From Eubacterium sp. (lineage in GTDB: Bacteria; Bacillota; Clostridia; Lachnospirales; Lachnospiraceae), in the NCBI GenBank assembly GCA_017433295.1, contig JAFRHL010000045.1, positions 1 to 32,835 of the forward strand: a stretch of 32,835 nucleotides of DNA, given 5' to 3'. This document shows, in pieces, positions 1 through 8,252 of the stretch (the stretch's first letter is position 1; each line of letters starts with the position of its first letter). Under the pieces are notes generated by a model. It did no database searches, was not told the DNA's origin, and worked only from the letters and a program-made list of their open reading frames with translations. Both the position numbers and the translations under genes were made by a program.

Positions 1-232
1 CCTTAAGTATGCTGACTCTCCCGCCCCGGCAAGGGTGGAAAGGCGGGGTAAGAGCCCACCGATCCTCTGGTAACAGAGGATGCCATGTAAACCTCACCCG
101 AAGCAAGGCCGAAAGGAAAACCAGGATCTGCGCCCGGATCGTTTTCAGGTTGGCCGCTTAAGCCTGCCGGCGACGGCAGGCTCAGACAGATGATCATTCA
201 CGACATAACCCGGCTTATCGTCCGGCTCTGCT
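1..232 (+). ncRNA. rnpB: RNase P RNA, bacterial type A, 3' part (5' end outside window)
   Basis: This is the catalytic RNA of ribonuclease P, which matures the 5' ends of tRNAs. The sequence follows the 3' two-thirds of the type A RNA in order. AAGGGTG...GGTAAGAGCCCACC and TGGTAACAG come first, then GTAAAC..CACCCG and GCAAGGCC. A GGTTGG loop suited to tRNA-CCA binding and the terminal ACCCGGCTTATCG block follow. The last GTCCGGCTCTGC should pair with the missing 5' end (helix P1), which places the 3' end near 232. The open frame on the opposite strand here is only a shadow. The core block reads GACATAACCCGG, where the E. coli RNA has GACAGAACCCGG. Confidence 0.95.
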
Positions 233-271
233 TTTCATTATAGTGTCTCCGGGGGATGCCGGATAATCATT

Positions 272-436
272 CTAACCCTGAAGATCCTCCCTGAAATCTT
301 TGAGCAGCTCTTCAAGCTTCTCATCCGTCTCTTCCTTAGTGGCGGCCTTCTTAGCAGCCTCGACCCCTCTGATCACCTGTTTCAGCCAGCTTTTAAACTG
401 TAGATCTGTCATTCCCATTTCTTCATATCCTCCCAT
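272..436 (-). CDS. Small hypothetical protein, 54 aa
   Basis: This short gene encodes an acidic, probably helical protein. It begins MGGYEEMGMTDLQFKSWL, has a run of Lys and Glu in the middle, and ends in LLKDFREDLQG. The ATG at 436 is preceded by a clear AAGGAGAT ribosome binding site about six bases upstream, the main support for real coding. It lies 47 bases beyond the end of trmK on the same strand and faces the 3' end of rnpB. No known domain was recognised. It could be the last gene of the dnaG-rpoD-trmK operon or have its own promoter. Met7 and Met9 are less likely starts because neither has a good binding site. Confidence 0.6.
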   Translation of the reverse strand: MGGYEEMGMTDLQFKSWLKQVIRGVEAAKKAATKEETDEKLEELLKDFREDLQG

Positions 437-483
437 TATGATCTCCTTCCCGGACCGGTATCCCTATGATCCCGAATTGTCCT

Positions 484-1281
484 TTATCCTGTGAATATAT
501 TTACACGATAATATATTTTAGTAATATTGTCAATATCTTCTATTTCTTTTTTCAGTTCTTTATATCTGGCCAGGCCGGTCCGTCCCTGCCGGTCCATTTC
601 CTGAAGGATCTTTTTCTTTTTCCGGTATTCCTGCTTCAGGTACTCCAGAAGAACAGGATCACTCTCCCGGAGGAGATACCAGCCATACCTGAATATAACC
701 TCCTCATCCAGATCAGAAGCATCCGGGCAAAAATAATGAGGATCTTTCTCCGGCAATAACCCGGTACAGGTTCTCTGTCCGGATTGCTCTGTACCTTCGC
801 AGGTGTGAGCAGGCACAGCCCTGATCACCACATAATACCTGCCGTCCTCCTTAAGAAACCACTCTTTCTCAATCAGGTAGTTATGCTCACAGATAAAATG
901 TCTGACCTTGAACCACTCGGACTGGGGCTGAAGTACAAACTCCTTTCCTGCCGCAAGAAAGTCAGGCGCTGCTTTCAGGATCCGGCAGATCAGGTCACCG
1001 CCCATTCCGGCTATCACAACCGTATCTGCTTCCCGGGGAGATAGTCCCAGGAGACCGTCACTTTGCCGGATATGTATCTTATCCTCAAGGCCTTCCATTT
1101 TTATGTGCTCTTTTGCCCTGTCAAGGGGGCCGCTGTTAATGTCCATGGCCACAGCCTCCGGACAGATATGGTTCTTAACCAGATAAATCGGCACATATCC
1201 ATGATCTGTGCCGACATCCGCTATCCTGTGGCCGGGAGTGACTGCCCCGGCTACAGTTTGTAATCTTACTGACAATTCCAT
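484..1281 (-). CDS. trmK: tRNA (adenine(22)-N1)-methyltransferase, TrmK family
   Basis: The predicted product is a cytosolic, SAM-dependent Rossmann methyltransferase of the TrmK/COG2384 family. This family methylates N1 of A22 in the tRNA D-arm. The SAM-binding loop IADVGTDHGYVPIYL lies near residues 18-32, followed by an acidic AMDIN strand end and the family signature VVIAGMGGDLI. A Lys/Glu-rich helical tail of about 60 residues follows, as in the family. The start at 1281 (MELSVRLQ) is chosen because GGAG lies seven bases upstream, whereas the Met four codons earlier has no binding site. The length of 265 aa is slightly above the usual 230-240. It sits 31 bases after rpoD, the usual Firmicutes order, and is probably cotranscribed with it. 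Confidence 0.9.
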   Translation of the reverse strand: MELSVRLQTVAGAVTPGHRIADVGTDHGYVPIYLVKNHICPEAVAMDINSGPLDRAKEHIKMEGLEDKIHIRQSDGLLGLSPREADTVVIAGMGGDLICRILKAAPDFLAAGKEFVLQPQSEWFKVRHFICEHNYLIEKEWFLKEDGRYYVVIRAVPAHTCEGTEQSGQRTCTGLLPEKDPHYFCPDASDLDEEVIFRYGWYLLRESDPVLLEYLKQEYRKKKKILQEMDRQGRTGLARYKELKKEIEDIDNITKIYYRVNIFTG

Positions 1282-1312
1282 AGTTTTCTCCATTTATCAT
1301 CATAAAGAAGGA

Positions 1313-2419
1313 TCAGTCCAGGAAATCTTTCAGCCTGCGGCTCCGGGTAGGATGCCGGAGTTTGCGCAGCGCTTTTGCTTCGATCTGGCGGATCCGTTCC
1401 CTGGTGACCTGAAATTCCCTTCCCACTTCCTCCAGGGTATGGGGCATCCCGTCTTGCAGGCCGAAACGCAGGGCCAGCACCTTCTGCTCTCTTTCGGAGA
1501 GGGTTTCCATCACCTCAGAAAGCTGGTCTTTAAGCAGGGTGTGGGTCGCCTCATCGAGAGGGACCGGAATATGCTCGTCTTTTATAAAATCCCCCAGATG
1601 AGTATCATCTTCCTCACCCACCGGTGTTTCCAGGGAGACCGGGTCCATGGATATTCTGGATATTTCCTCTATTTTTTCGGGTGGCAGCTGTTCCTGCCTG
1701 GCCAGCTCGTAAACGGTGGGTTCCCTTCCATATTCCTGGGTCAGCTTCCTTCTGGCCCGGTTAATGCGGTTTATGGTCTCCACCATATGCACCGGTATTC
1801 TTATGGTACGACCCTGGTCCGCTATGGCCCGGGTGATGGCCTGGCGGATCCACCAGGTGGCATAGGTGCTGAACTTATAGCCTTTGCGGTAATCAAACTT
1901 ATCCACTGCCTTGATCAGTCCCAGGTTACCCTCCTGTATCAGGTCAAGAAAGGACATTCCTCTTCCCGCGTACCGTTTGGCGATACTGACTGTAAGTCTC
2001 AGATTGGCTTCTGCCAGCTGCCGTTTGGCCTCCTTGTCCCCGGCTTCTATCCTTTTTGCCAGGGCCACCTCCTCTTCAGGTTTAAGAAGGGGGATCCTTC
2101 CGATCTCCTTCAGATACATCCGGACAGGGTCTTCCGTCGATACATTTTCAGCCTCCAGAAGCCTGTCCGCCTCCCTGATCTCCTTTTCATCAGAGAGCCC
2201 CGTCAGATCGTCAGCCTCGGTTTCTCCCCCGGATACCGCCAGCACATCCACATGGTGTCCCTCCAGGATATGAACGATCCTCGATAACTGGGCGGGCGTA
2301 AGCATGATATTCTCAAAACAGTCAAGAATATCTGAAAGCTCCAGGACATTTTTGTCTGCTTTTGCTTTTTTCAGCAGATAATGTATCTGTTTGTCAAAAT
2401 TTCTATCTTCCCTGTCCAA
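1313..2419 (-). CDS. rpoD: Primary RNA polymerase sigma factor (SigA/RpoD)
   Basis: This is the housekeeping sigma-70 factor that directs core RNA polymerase to -35/-10 promoters. A short region 1.1 (about residues 1-75) is followed by region 1.2 ([16 protein letters not shown], 97-112). Region 2 carries [19 protein letters not shown] and the promoter-melting aromatics in [11 protein letters not shown] (about 184-194). Region 3 follows, and region 4 contains the helix-turn-helix [19 protein letters not shown] near the C terminus. The open frame extends to an ATG at 2476, but that codon has no binding site. A TTG at 2419 follows GGAGGGGG by seven bases and gives the normal N terminus ([16 protein letters not shown], 368 aa). 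It is the fourth gene of the block, after dnaG. Confidence 0.95.
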   Translation of the reverse strand: MDREDRNFDKQIHYLLKKAKADKNVLELSDILDCFENIMLTPAQLSRIVHILEGHHVDVLAVSGGETEADDLTGLSDEKEIREADRLLEAENVSTEDPVRMYLKEIGRIPLLKPEEEVALAKRIEAGDKEAKRQLAEANLRLTVSIAKRYAGRGMSFLDLIQEGNLGLIKAVDKFDYRKGYKFSTYATWWIRQAITRAIADQGRTIRIPVHMVETINRINRARRKLTQEYGREPTVYELARQEQLPPEKIEEISRISMDPVSLETPVGEEDDTHLGDFIKDEHIPVPLDEATHTLLKDQLSEVMETLSEREQKVLALRFGLQDGMPHTLEEVGREFQVTRERIRQIEAKALRKLRHPTRSRRLKDFLD

Positions 2420-2426
2420 AATCTGT

Positions 2427-2433
2427 CCCCCTC
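2427..2433 (-). promoter_or_regulatory. Shine-Dalgarno sequence that fixes the rpoD TTG start
   Basis: On the minus strand GGAGGGG ends seven bases before TTG at 2419-2417. It is the only strong ribosome binding site near the rpoD 5' end and argues against the ATG at 2476. Confidence 0.75.
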
Positions 2434-2506
2434 CGGTTAAGATACAAAAACGATGTATATCCGGCAGCTGCCCCATGGGGGCGCTTTCTTCTGCCGGACA
2501 CTTATC

Positions 2507-4282
2507 TTATGCATTCCGTCGGATGTTCAGCTTTTGTACTTTATTTTTCAATGCCAGCAGCTCCTGCCATCGGACAATATCCCCCGTATGGCTCATCTCA
2601 TCTTCTATACTGGCAAGCTTTATCTTTTTTATCACATCGGTCAGGGCCTTATCCCTGTCTTCCTCCTCCGGAGCATATTTCAGGTGGGTGTTGAAAATGG
2701 CGGCCACCCGGCTCTGGTCACCGGCATCTGTAAACTGTGTCGTAATGGCTGCCGGATTCAGCTGTCCCCGGTCCAGCTGGTCAAAAAGCATCAGGGCAAC
2801 ATTATGATAAAGTGGAGTCAGGAAATCATCGGGGCCCACATAGGGTTTAATCAGCGGATAGACAGCGGGGTCTTCCACCAGCCAGGTCAGCAGGACACTC
2901 TGAGGCTGATTTTTCTGCCTGTCCTTTTTTTCCCGGCGCACTTCCCCGGTCTCCGGTTCCTTCTTGTACCGGGCATTACTTTTTTCAAACTGGTAATTCA
3001 CTCCGTACCGGTCCACCAGGTCCGAAAGATCCTTTCTTGCTATCATAAAACGATTGGCCGCAGAGGTGATATAGGCCTCCCGTTCCACATTGTCTTCTAT
3101 ACGGGCAAGATTTTTTGCCGCCTCATGGATAAACCGGGTCCTGGAATCCGGGTCTCTCTGGTCATATTGTTCATACAGCTTTAAAAGCTCAAACATCCTG
3201 CCGGATTCTGCCCGGGAGATTCTTTTCTCATACCCCTCCTGCCCTTCCGCCTTTACCAGCTCATCGGGATCCTTAAAGGGCTCCATGGAAACGACCTTTC
3301 CTGCAAGGCCATTATCCCTTAAGATGGGCAGGGCCCTGAGGGCAGCTTTCACCCCGGCCCCGTCACTGTCAAATGAAAGGATCACCTCATCTGTATACCG
3401 CTTCAGAAGCAGGGCCTGTCCCGGGGTGAAGGAAGTCCCCAGAGGTGCAACGGCATTGTCAAAGCCCGCCTGATGAAGGGAGATCACATCCATATATCCC
3501 TCACAGAGAATGATCCCTTTCTTCCTGGAACGTTTCGCGTAATTCAGGCCGTAGAGGTTCCTGCCTTTATCAAACAAAACGGTCTCACGGGAATTCAGGT
3601 ATTTGGGCTCTCCCTGGCCCATTACCCGGCCGCCGAAGCCAATCACCCGCTGCCCCGCGTCCATGATGGGAAACATCAGCCGGTTCATGAATTTATCATA
3701 GCTTCCCCGTCCACTGTCTATGGTGACCAGGGAAGATTCCTTCAGCTGAATATCCGAGTATCCCTTCCCTTTAAGATACTGATAAAGATCATCCCGGTAA
3801 ATATCCGCATAACCGAGACCGAACCGGTTGATCATCTCCGGGCTGATCCCTCTCTTTTCCAGGTACTCTCTGGCCCTGCCGCCCCTGCTGCTTTTCAGCA
3901 GATAATGAAAATAGACAGCGGCATCTTTATTCATATTCTTTAATGTTACTCTGGCATCCTCCTGCTGCCGTTCTTCCGGAGTCAGTTCTTTCTCCGGCAG
4001 GACAACTCCTGCCCGGTCAGCCAGCTCTTTTAATGCTTCCCCGAATGAAAGGCGATTATACTCCTGCAGGAAATGGTAGACGTCCCCGCCCTGTCCGCAG
4101 CCGAAGCAATAATACATCTGTTTCTCACGGCTTACAGAAAAAGAGGGGGATTTTTCATTATGAAAGGGGCACAGGCCGAAATAAGAAGAACCCTTCTTCT
4201 TCAGGGAGACATACCCGGATATGACATCCACAATATCATTCCGTTCCCTTACTTCTTCAATTATTTCATTTTCATATCTCAT
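2507..4282 (-). CDS. dnaG: DNA primase
   Basis: This is the bacterial primase that makes RNA primers for DNA replication with the DnaB-type helicase. The N-terminal CHC2 zinc-binding domain shows C38, H41, C59 and C62 (CPFH...CFGC). The TOPRIM catalytic core contains E261 (CEGYMD) and the D305-S-D307 pair (SFDSDGAG). The C-terminal 150 residues are helical, as expected for the helicase-interaction region. The start MRYENEI at 4282 has GAGG five bases upstream. Two in-frame Met codons further up (4297 and 4312) lack a site. At 591 aa it is of normal length. It lies 87 bases upstream of the TTG start of rpoD and follows the sigma-like gene, in a macromolecular-synthesis-type operon. Confidence 0.95.
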   Translation of the reverse strand: MRYENEIIEEVRERNDIVDVISGYVSLKKKGSSYFGLCPFHNEKSPSFSVSREKQMYYCFGCGQGGDVYHFLQEYNRLSFGEALKELADRAGVVLPEKELTPEERQQEDARVTLKNMNKDAAVYFHYLLKSSRGGRAREYLEKRGISPEMINRFGLGYADIYRDDLYQYLKGKGYSDIQLKESSLVTIDSGRGSYDKFMNRLMFPIMDAGQRVIGFGGRVMGQGEPKYLNSRETVLFDKGRNLYGLNYAKRSRKKGIILCEGYMDVISLHQAGFDNAVAPLGTSFTPGQALLLKRYTDEVILSFDSDGAGVKAALRALPILRDNGLAGKVVSMEPFKDPDELVKAEGQEGYEKRISRAESGRMFELLKLYEQYDQRDPDSRTRFIHEAAKNLARIEDNVEREAYITSAANRFMIARKDLSDLVDRYGVNYQFEKSNARYKKEPETGEVRREKKDRQKNQPQSVLLTWLVEDPAVYPLIKPYVGPDDFLTPLYHNVALMLFDQLDRGQLNPAAITTQFTDAGDQSRVAAIFNTHLKYAPEEEDRDKALTDVIKKIKLASIEDEMSHTGDIVRWQELLALKNKVQKLNIRRNA

Positions 4283-4329
4283 AACGTCCTCTTTCTTCAT
4301 TATATGACGCAAAATATGATTTTATTCTC

Positions 4330-5103
4330 TTAACGGCCGATCTTGCCCTGATCCAGAACCGCGACAGCATCTAATGACACCTTCATCAGCTCCCTTACTT
4401 CCTCCTCGGTGATCCCCATACGCTCTGCCAGTTCAGAGGGTGTAGCTTCCCTTTCGTATTCTCTGGCAAAAGCCGTGGCCAGGGCATTCAGTTCGTTGAC
4501 ACGGCTGGCCATCTTTCTGGCAGACCTGGTAGAATGACTGTATTCATTAAGAGCCGCTTCGATCTGCTGCCTTATCGTGCTCTCCTTGTAATCAGAAAAG
4601 CTGCCGTCAATCTCCGGTTCAAACTGGTTGATGGCCATCATCAGACCGATGTTGCTCTCCTGGATCAGGTCGCTGACGGGTAAGCCCCGTCCCCGGTACT
4701 CTTCTGCCAGCTCCATGGCCAGGGAAAGATTCGCTTCAATCAGCAGATTCCGGGCATTCTCATCCCCCGCCGTAAGCTTATAAACCAGCTGATACTCCTG
4801 GTCCCGGGTCAGACTGGCTGCTTTTGCTGCTTCCTTCTTATAGATACGGACCATCTCCTCATCCAGAGGATCTTCCCTTTCCTGATCATCGTCTGCTTCC
4901 GGATCTCCTCCATGGGGCACCCTGTTTTCAATATGAACCCCCTGCATCTCCAGATATTTACAGATATAATCCATCTGTTTTTCCGTAAGCTTCATATCTG
5001 AAAAATAATCCATGATCTCCTGCATGGCCAGTTGATCTCCCTGCGTCCGGGCAAGGCGTTCCAGTTCATGGATCGCAGCCATGAAATCTTCCTGTCCTGT
5101 CAT
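4330..5103 (-). CDS. Sigma-70-like paralog lacking region 4 (degenerate sigma factor)
   Basis: The 257-residue protein aligns by eye with RpoD from region 1.1 to region 3 and then stops. Residues 1-60 look like region 1.1. Region 1.2 is eroded (VRIYKKEAAKAASLT). Region 2 keeps the core-binding helix (ANLSLAMELAEEYRGRG, DLIQESNIGLMMAINQF). The melting segment, [11 protein letters not shown] in RpoD, is replaced by FSDYKESTIRQQIEAAL. Region 3 keeps EREATPSELAERMGITEEEV. No region 4 helix-turn-helix exists, so -35 recognition is not expected. The ATG overlaps the stop of the preceding fusion gene (ATGA), implying translational coupling, and dnaG follows. It may bind core polymerase or act as a regulator; its function is unknown. 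An N-terminal fragment of a pseudogene is the alternative, but the frame is intact. Confidence 0.75.
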   Translation of the reverse strand: MTGQEDFMAAIHELERLARTQGDQLAMQEIMDYFSDMKLTEKQMDYICKYLEMQGVHIENRVPHGGDPEADDDQEREDPLDEEMVRIYKKEAAKAASLTRDQEYQLVYKLTAGDENARNLLIEANLSLAMELAEEYRGRGLPVSDLIQESNIGLMMAINQFEPEIDGSFSDYKESTIRQQIEAALNEYSHSTRSARKMASRVNELNALATAFAREYEREATPSELAERMGITEEEVRELMKVSLDAVAVLDQGKIGR

Positions 5104-6734
5104 TCCTTCTTCCTCCTGATCTGTCCTGCTGCCTGTTCAAGTATTCCCACAGTAATAAACGTATTATCTCTTGCCTTCTCCCAGCCTGTCCCTGTACGGA
5201 CAGCCTTCATAAATGCCTCTGTTACATATTTTTGTATGTTATCGGACTGCTCAAAATGTATGGTCTGCTTCACGCCGTTCCGGTAGATCAGAAGATCTTT
5301 CACATTTTCTATTTCCCGGATCATCATGGCCCCTTCTTCTCCCTGAATCTGGCTGGACACTGCCCCTTTTGTCACGGCAGAGCAAAGAAGCTCACCGGTC
5401 ATGTCCTTATAGCTTAGCAGAACAGTCCCTGTCACATCAGGGCCATCGTCCAGAAAAACTCCCGCTGCCATCACCTGGTCAGGCTCTCCGAATAGATAAG
5501 CCATACAGGCCGCCGGGCAGGTTCCCATCTCCATAAGGGACCCCTGTGATATTTCCGGGTCAAAGAATCCTTTTACGTCGCCTCTTTTATAACTGTCATA
5601 GTCAGGACTTATGAGGCAATGGGAAAAGGTTGCCCTGCGGACGGGTCCCAGAGACCTGATATATGCGGACATTTTCTGAAAACCGGGGGTGTATAGTGTG
5701 GGAACAGCCTCCATCAGAATAACATTTTCTTCTTCTGCGATCCTGAATAATTCCCTGGTTCCGGATAGATCCGTCCACAGGGGCGCCCTGCATAAGACAT
5801 GTTTCCCGGCTTTCATCAGGGTCCGGGCCTGATCGTAATGAAGCCTTACCGGTCCGGCAATATAAACTGCGTCAATATCTTCTGCTCCGGCAAGATCAGA
5901 CAAATCCTTATAAGAGCTTATCCTGCCCTTTCTTGCACAAAAAGCATCTGCCCTTTCCGGGTCTTCATCATAAACTGCTGCCAGTTCAAAGCCCTGACTG
6001 AAACGATTGGCCTGATAGAACTTTTCCGCCAAATCACCGGTACCAACGATTCCAAACCTGATCAAACTATGATCCTCCTTTTCTTCCTCCTGATGTAACA
6101 GGAAATCCGCAAGCTTCTCCACTGATTCCACCAGATGGCATGCGCCTGCTTTTTTCAGTTCATCCTCCGAACCATATCCGTAAAGAACTCCCACCGAAAA
6201 TACACCGCAATACCTGGCCCCTTCTATATCATGCCGGCGGTCCCCCACCATAACAGCATCGGAAGCAGGAATACCACATTTCCATAACACCCGGGAAACC
6301 ACATCTTTTTTCAGTACCCTTCTTCCATCCAGCTCACTGCCGCAAACATAACTGAAATAATCCCTGATTCCAAAATGTTCAAGGATTCTTTCTACATACA
6401 CAGTCGGTTTTGAAGAAGCCACATACAATTCAAATCCGGCATTCTTCAGACAGGAAAGCATCTTTTCTGTGTCCGGATATATCTCATTTTCAAAAATACC
6501 GACGGGAGAAAAATATTCCCGGTAATACTCCACCGCAAGATCCGCCTGCACCGAATCAAATCCATAAAATTTCTGAAAAGATTCCTTCAGCGGCGGCCCG
6601 ATAAATGGAACCAGTTCTTTTAAATATCTGACTTCTATCCCGAATCTTCTGAGTGCATACTGAACAGATGAAGTAATTCCCACCATGGGATCAGTCAATG
6701 TACCGTCAAGATCAAAAAGTATATGTCTTCTCAT
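5100..6734 (-). CDS. HAD-family phosphatase fused to a Gfo/Idh/MocA-type oxidoreductase
   Basis: One open frame of 544 codons holds two enzymes. Residues 1-215 are a HAD phosphatase of the phosphoglycolate phosphatase type, with motif I FDLDGTLTD (D8, D10), motif II Ser (VASSKP) and motif IV GDRRHDIEGA. Residues 224-544 are a Gfo/Idh/MocA-type dehydrogenase, with the NAD(P)-binding loop FGIVGTGDLAEKF, AVYDEDPERA, and KHVLCRAPL, where the family usually has EKP. The substrate is not evident. A short acidic linker (about 216-223) joins them. The start at 6734 follows AAAGGAGGA; the longer frame to 6839 has no site. Inside the linker a second AGGAGG precedes TTG at 6065, so a separate 321-residue oxidoreductase may also be made. 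It overlaps the sigma-like gene by four bases. Confidence 0.8.
   Translation of the reverse strand: MRRHILFDLDGTLTDPMVGITSSVQYALRRFGIEVRYLKELVPFIGPPLKESFQKFYGFDSVQADLAVEYYREYFSPVGIFENEIYPDTEKMLSCLKNAGFELYVASSKPTVYVERILEHFGIRDYFSYVCGSELDGRRVLKKDVVSRVLWKCGIPASDAVMVGDRRHDIEGARYCGVFSVGVLYGYGSEDELKKAGACHLVESVEKLADFLLHQEEEKEDHSLIRFGIVGTGDLAEKFYQANRFSQGFELAAVYDEDPERADAFCARKGRISSYKDLSDLAGAEDIDAVYIAGPVRLHYDQARTLMKAGKHVLCRAPLWTDLSGTRELFRIAEEENVILMEAVPTLYTPGFQKMSAYIRSLGPVRRATFSHCLISPDYDSYKRGDVKGFFDPEISQGSLMEMGTCPAACMAYLFGEPDQVMAAGVFLDDGPDVTGTVLLSYKDMTGELLCSAVTKGAVSSQIQGEEGAMMIREIENVKDLLIYRNGVKQTIHFEQSDNIQKYVTEAFMKAVRTGTGWEKARDNTFITVGILEQAAGQIRRKKE
6063..6078 (-). promoter_or_regulatory. Internal ribosome binding site and TTG start inside the fusion gene
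   Basis: On the minus strand AGGAGG is followed after eight bases by TTG-ATC-AGG-TTT, in frame with the fusion and exactly at the start of the oxidoreductase domain. An out-of-frame TAG sits just before the TTG. This is what two formerly separate genes joined by a small indel would leave behind. Internal initiation is inferred, not shown. Confidence 0.5.
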
Positions 6735-6755
6735 CCAGCAGTCCTCCTTTAATTT

Positions 6756-6764
6756 AGTATACCA
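6756..6764 (-). promoter_or_regulatory. Candidate extended -10 promoter of the fusion/sigma-like/dnaG/rpoD block
   Basis: On the minus strand TGGTATACT is an extended -10 element (TG-N-TATACT). It would start transcription about 15 bases before the AAAGGAGGA-preceded ATG at 6734. No convincing -35 hexamer is present 17 bases upstream, so the assignment rests on the extended -10. Confidence 0.4.
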
Positions 6765-6959
6765 TAAAATCAGCCCCGGTGGGAGAAAAACAATATTCCG
6801 GCTGCCGGTACATAAATGTATCACCCCCCGGGAATCCATCGAAACCGCCCCGGGAAATTCGCGGGAAATTCAATCACAACAAAAGAGTGGAAGAATAATA
6901 AAAGCTGTGATATATTAAACACAGTGTTTTTTAATTCTTACTAATATAGGGAATAAGAT

Positions 6960-8207
6960 ATGACCAGGGGAAGAAATGATAAGAAAAACAATCAAAAAGA
7001 TATCAGCGAGCAGATCTTTGATCTGGTGATGAATTCTGTTGACAGTATGGACTTCTCTGATTTAAGCCGGCAGATCCGGGATACCGTAAACGATACCAGA
7101 GAGGAATTTGTCAGGCAGCTCAATAGTATTCAGAGTGGTTACAGAAACGGAAAAAACAGTTCCCGTAAGCCGGTCTCTCCTGACAGACAAACCTCTTACG
7201 GCCAGCGCTACCGCAAACATCCCGGGACGGAGATCGTGGTTCCGGAAAAGAAGCTGCCCGGGACCTACAGCGGTCCGGCCCAGATTGCCGCCGGCGGAAC
7301 AGGCCTGGCGATTTTCGGCAGTCTCAGCCTGGGATTCGGCCTTTCCGGTATCGGCCTGATCCTTGCAGGAAGTACTCTTGCCGCTGCAACTATCATCGCG
7401 GAAAGCATTTTTCTCCCCCTTACCCTTATCAGCGGACTTCTATTAGGCAGGGGCATTTTTACCAGAAACAGGGTAAAGAGAATGAAAGACTATATAAGTC
7501 ACTGGAAGGACAGGTCATTTATCATGCTGTCTGACCTGTCAGAGAAAAGCGGTCAGTCCTTAAAGCAGATCCGCCAGGATATCAACTACCTTCTGGATAA
7601 CCGGTTTCTGCCGGGAGCCAGGATGGATCAGGAACAGACCTGCCTTCTCCTGACAGACGAAGCCATCAGTCAGTATGAAGCCGCGAAAGAATCCCAGAGG
7701 CTCCGGGAAGCAGAAGAACTTCGCCGACAGGAGGAGGCTGCCCGATGGGCCGGGGCCAGCGAAGAAGAAAAGGACATGTTCTCATTTATCAGCCAGGCTG
7801 AGGGCGCCCTTACTGATATTGCGGGGTACCGGCAGACTCTTGCGTCTGGTCTTATGGACGAAAAGCTTGACCACCTGGAGCTGGTGCTGACCCGGATCTT
7901 TGTCTGTGTTAAGGATCACCCGGAAAAGCTCCGTCTGACCAGAAGGCTGATGAATTATTATATCCCTTCTGTCATGAAGCTGCTTTCTGTATACCAGGAT
8001 CTGGAAAAACAGCCCATTCAGGGCGAAAACATACAAAAGACCCGGGGAGAGATCGAATCTTCTCTGGACACACTCAATGACGCACTGGAAACAATGTTTG
8101 ATGAGCTGTTTCAGGAAGAAGCGCTGGATGTTTCAGCCGATATTCAGGTGTTAAAAACCATGCTGACCCAGGATGGCTGGGCTCCTTCCCCCATGAAGCC
8201 GGAATAA
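6960..8207 (+). CDS. xpaC: XpaC-like membrane protein (5-bromo-4-chloroindolyl phosphate hydrolysis family)
   Basis: The 415-residue product fits the XpaC family, which is named for an indolyl-phosphate hydrolysis phenotype; its biochemical role is unsettled. A charged N-terminal 100 residues is followed by a Gly/Ala/Leu-rich double membrane segment (about 105-160, GLSGIGLILAGSTLAAATII). A winged-helix-like stretch (SDLSEKSGQSLKQIRQDINYLL) comes next, then a Glu/Arg-rich coiled coil near 235-265. The C-terminal helical domain includes RLTRRLMNYYIPSVMKLL, typical of the family. AGGG lies about nine bases before the ATG. telA follows 45 bases later on the same strand, the usual xpaC-telA pairing, so the two products probably act together at the membrane. 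Confidence 0.85.
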   Translation: MTRGRNDKKNNQKDISEQIFDLVMNSVDSMDFSDLSRQIRDTVNDTREEFVRQLNSIQSGYRNGKNSSRKPVSPDRQTSYGQRYRKHPGTEIVVPEKKLPGTYSGPAQIAAGGTGLAIFGSLSLGFGLSGIGLILAGSTLAAATIIAESIFLPLTLISGLLLGRGIFTRNRVKRMKDYISHWKDRSFIMLSDLSEKSGQSLKQIRQDINYLLDNRFLPGARMDQEQTCLLLTDEAISQYEAAKESQRLREAEELRRQEEAARWAGASEEEKDMFSFISQAEGALTDIAGYRQTLASGLMDEKLDHLELVLTRIFVCVKDHPEKLRLTRRLMNYYIPSVMKLLSVYQDLEKQPIQGENIQKTRGEIESSLDTLNDALETMFDELFQEEALDVSADIQVLKTMLTQDGWAPSPMKPE

Positions 8208-8252
8208 GACGGCCCGGCACCTTTTTACGAATACCAAAGGAGGATATACCCT

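Noticed and set aside
3-197. Minus-strand open frame over the RNase P RNA
   Set aside because: The sequence is conserved RNA; the frame has no binding site or protein-like pattern.
224-275. TCCGG/CCGGA hairpin after rnpB as a terminator
   Set aside because: The stem has only five pairs and no T run on either strand.
1208-2287. Long plus-strand open frame (359 codons) opposite rpoD
   Set aside because: It lies wholly antisense to a certain sigma factor gene, lacks a ribosome binding site and shows no domain; the composition of the real gene explains it.
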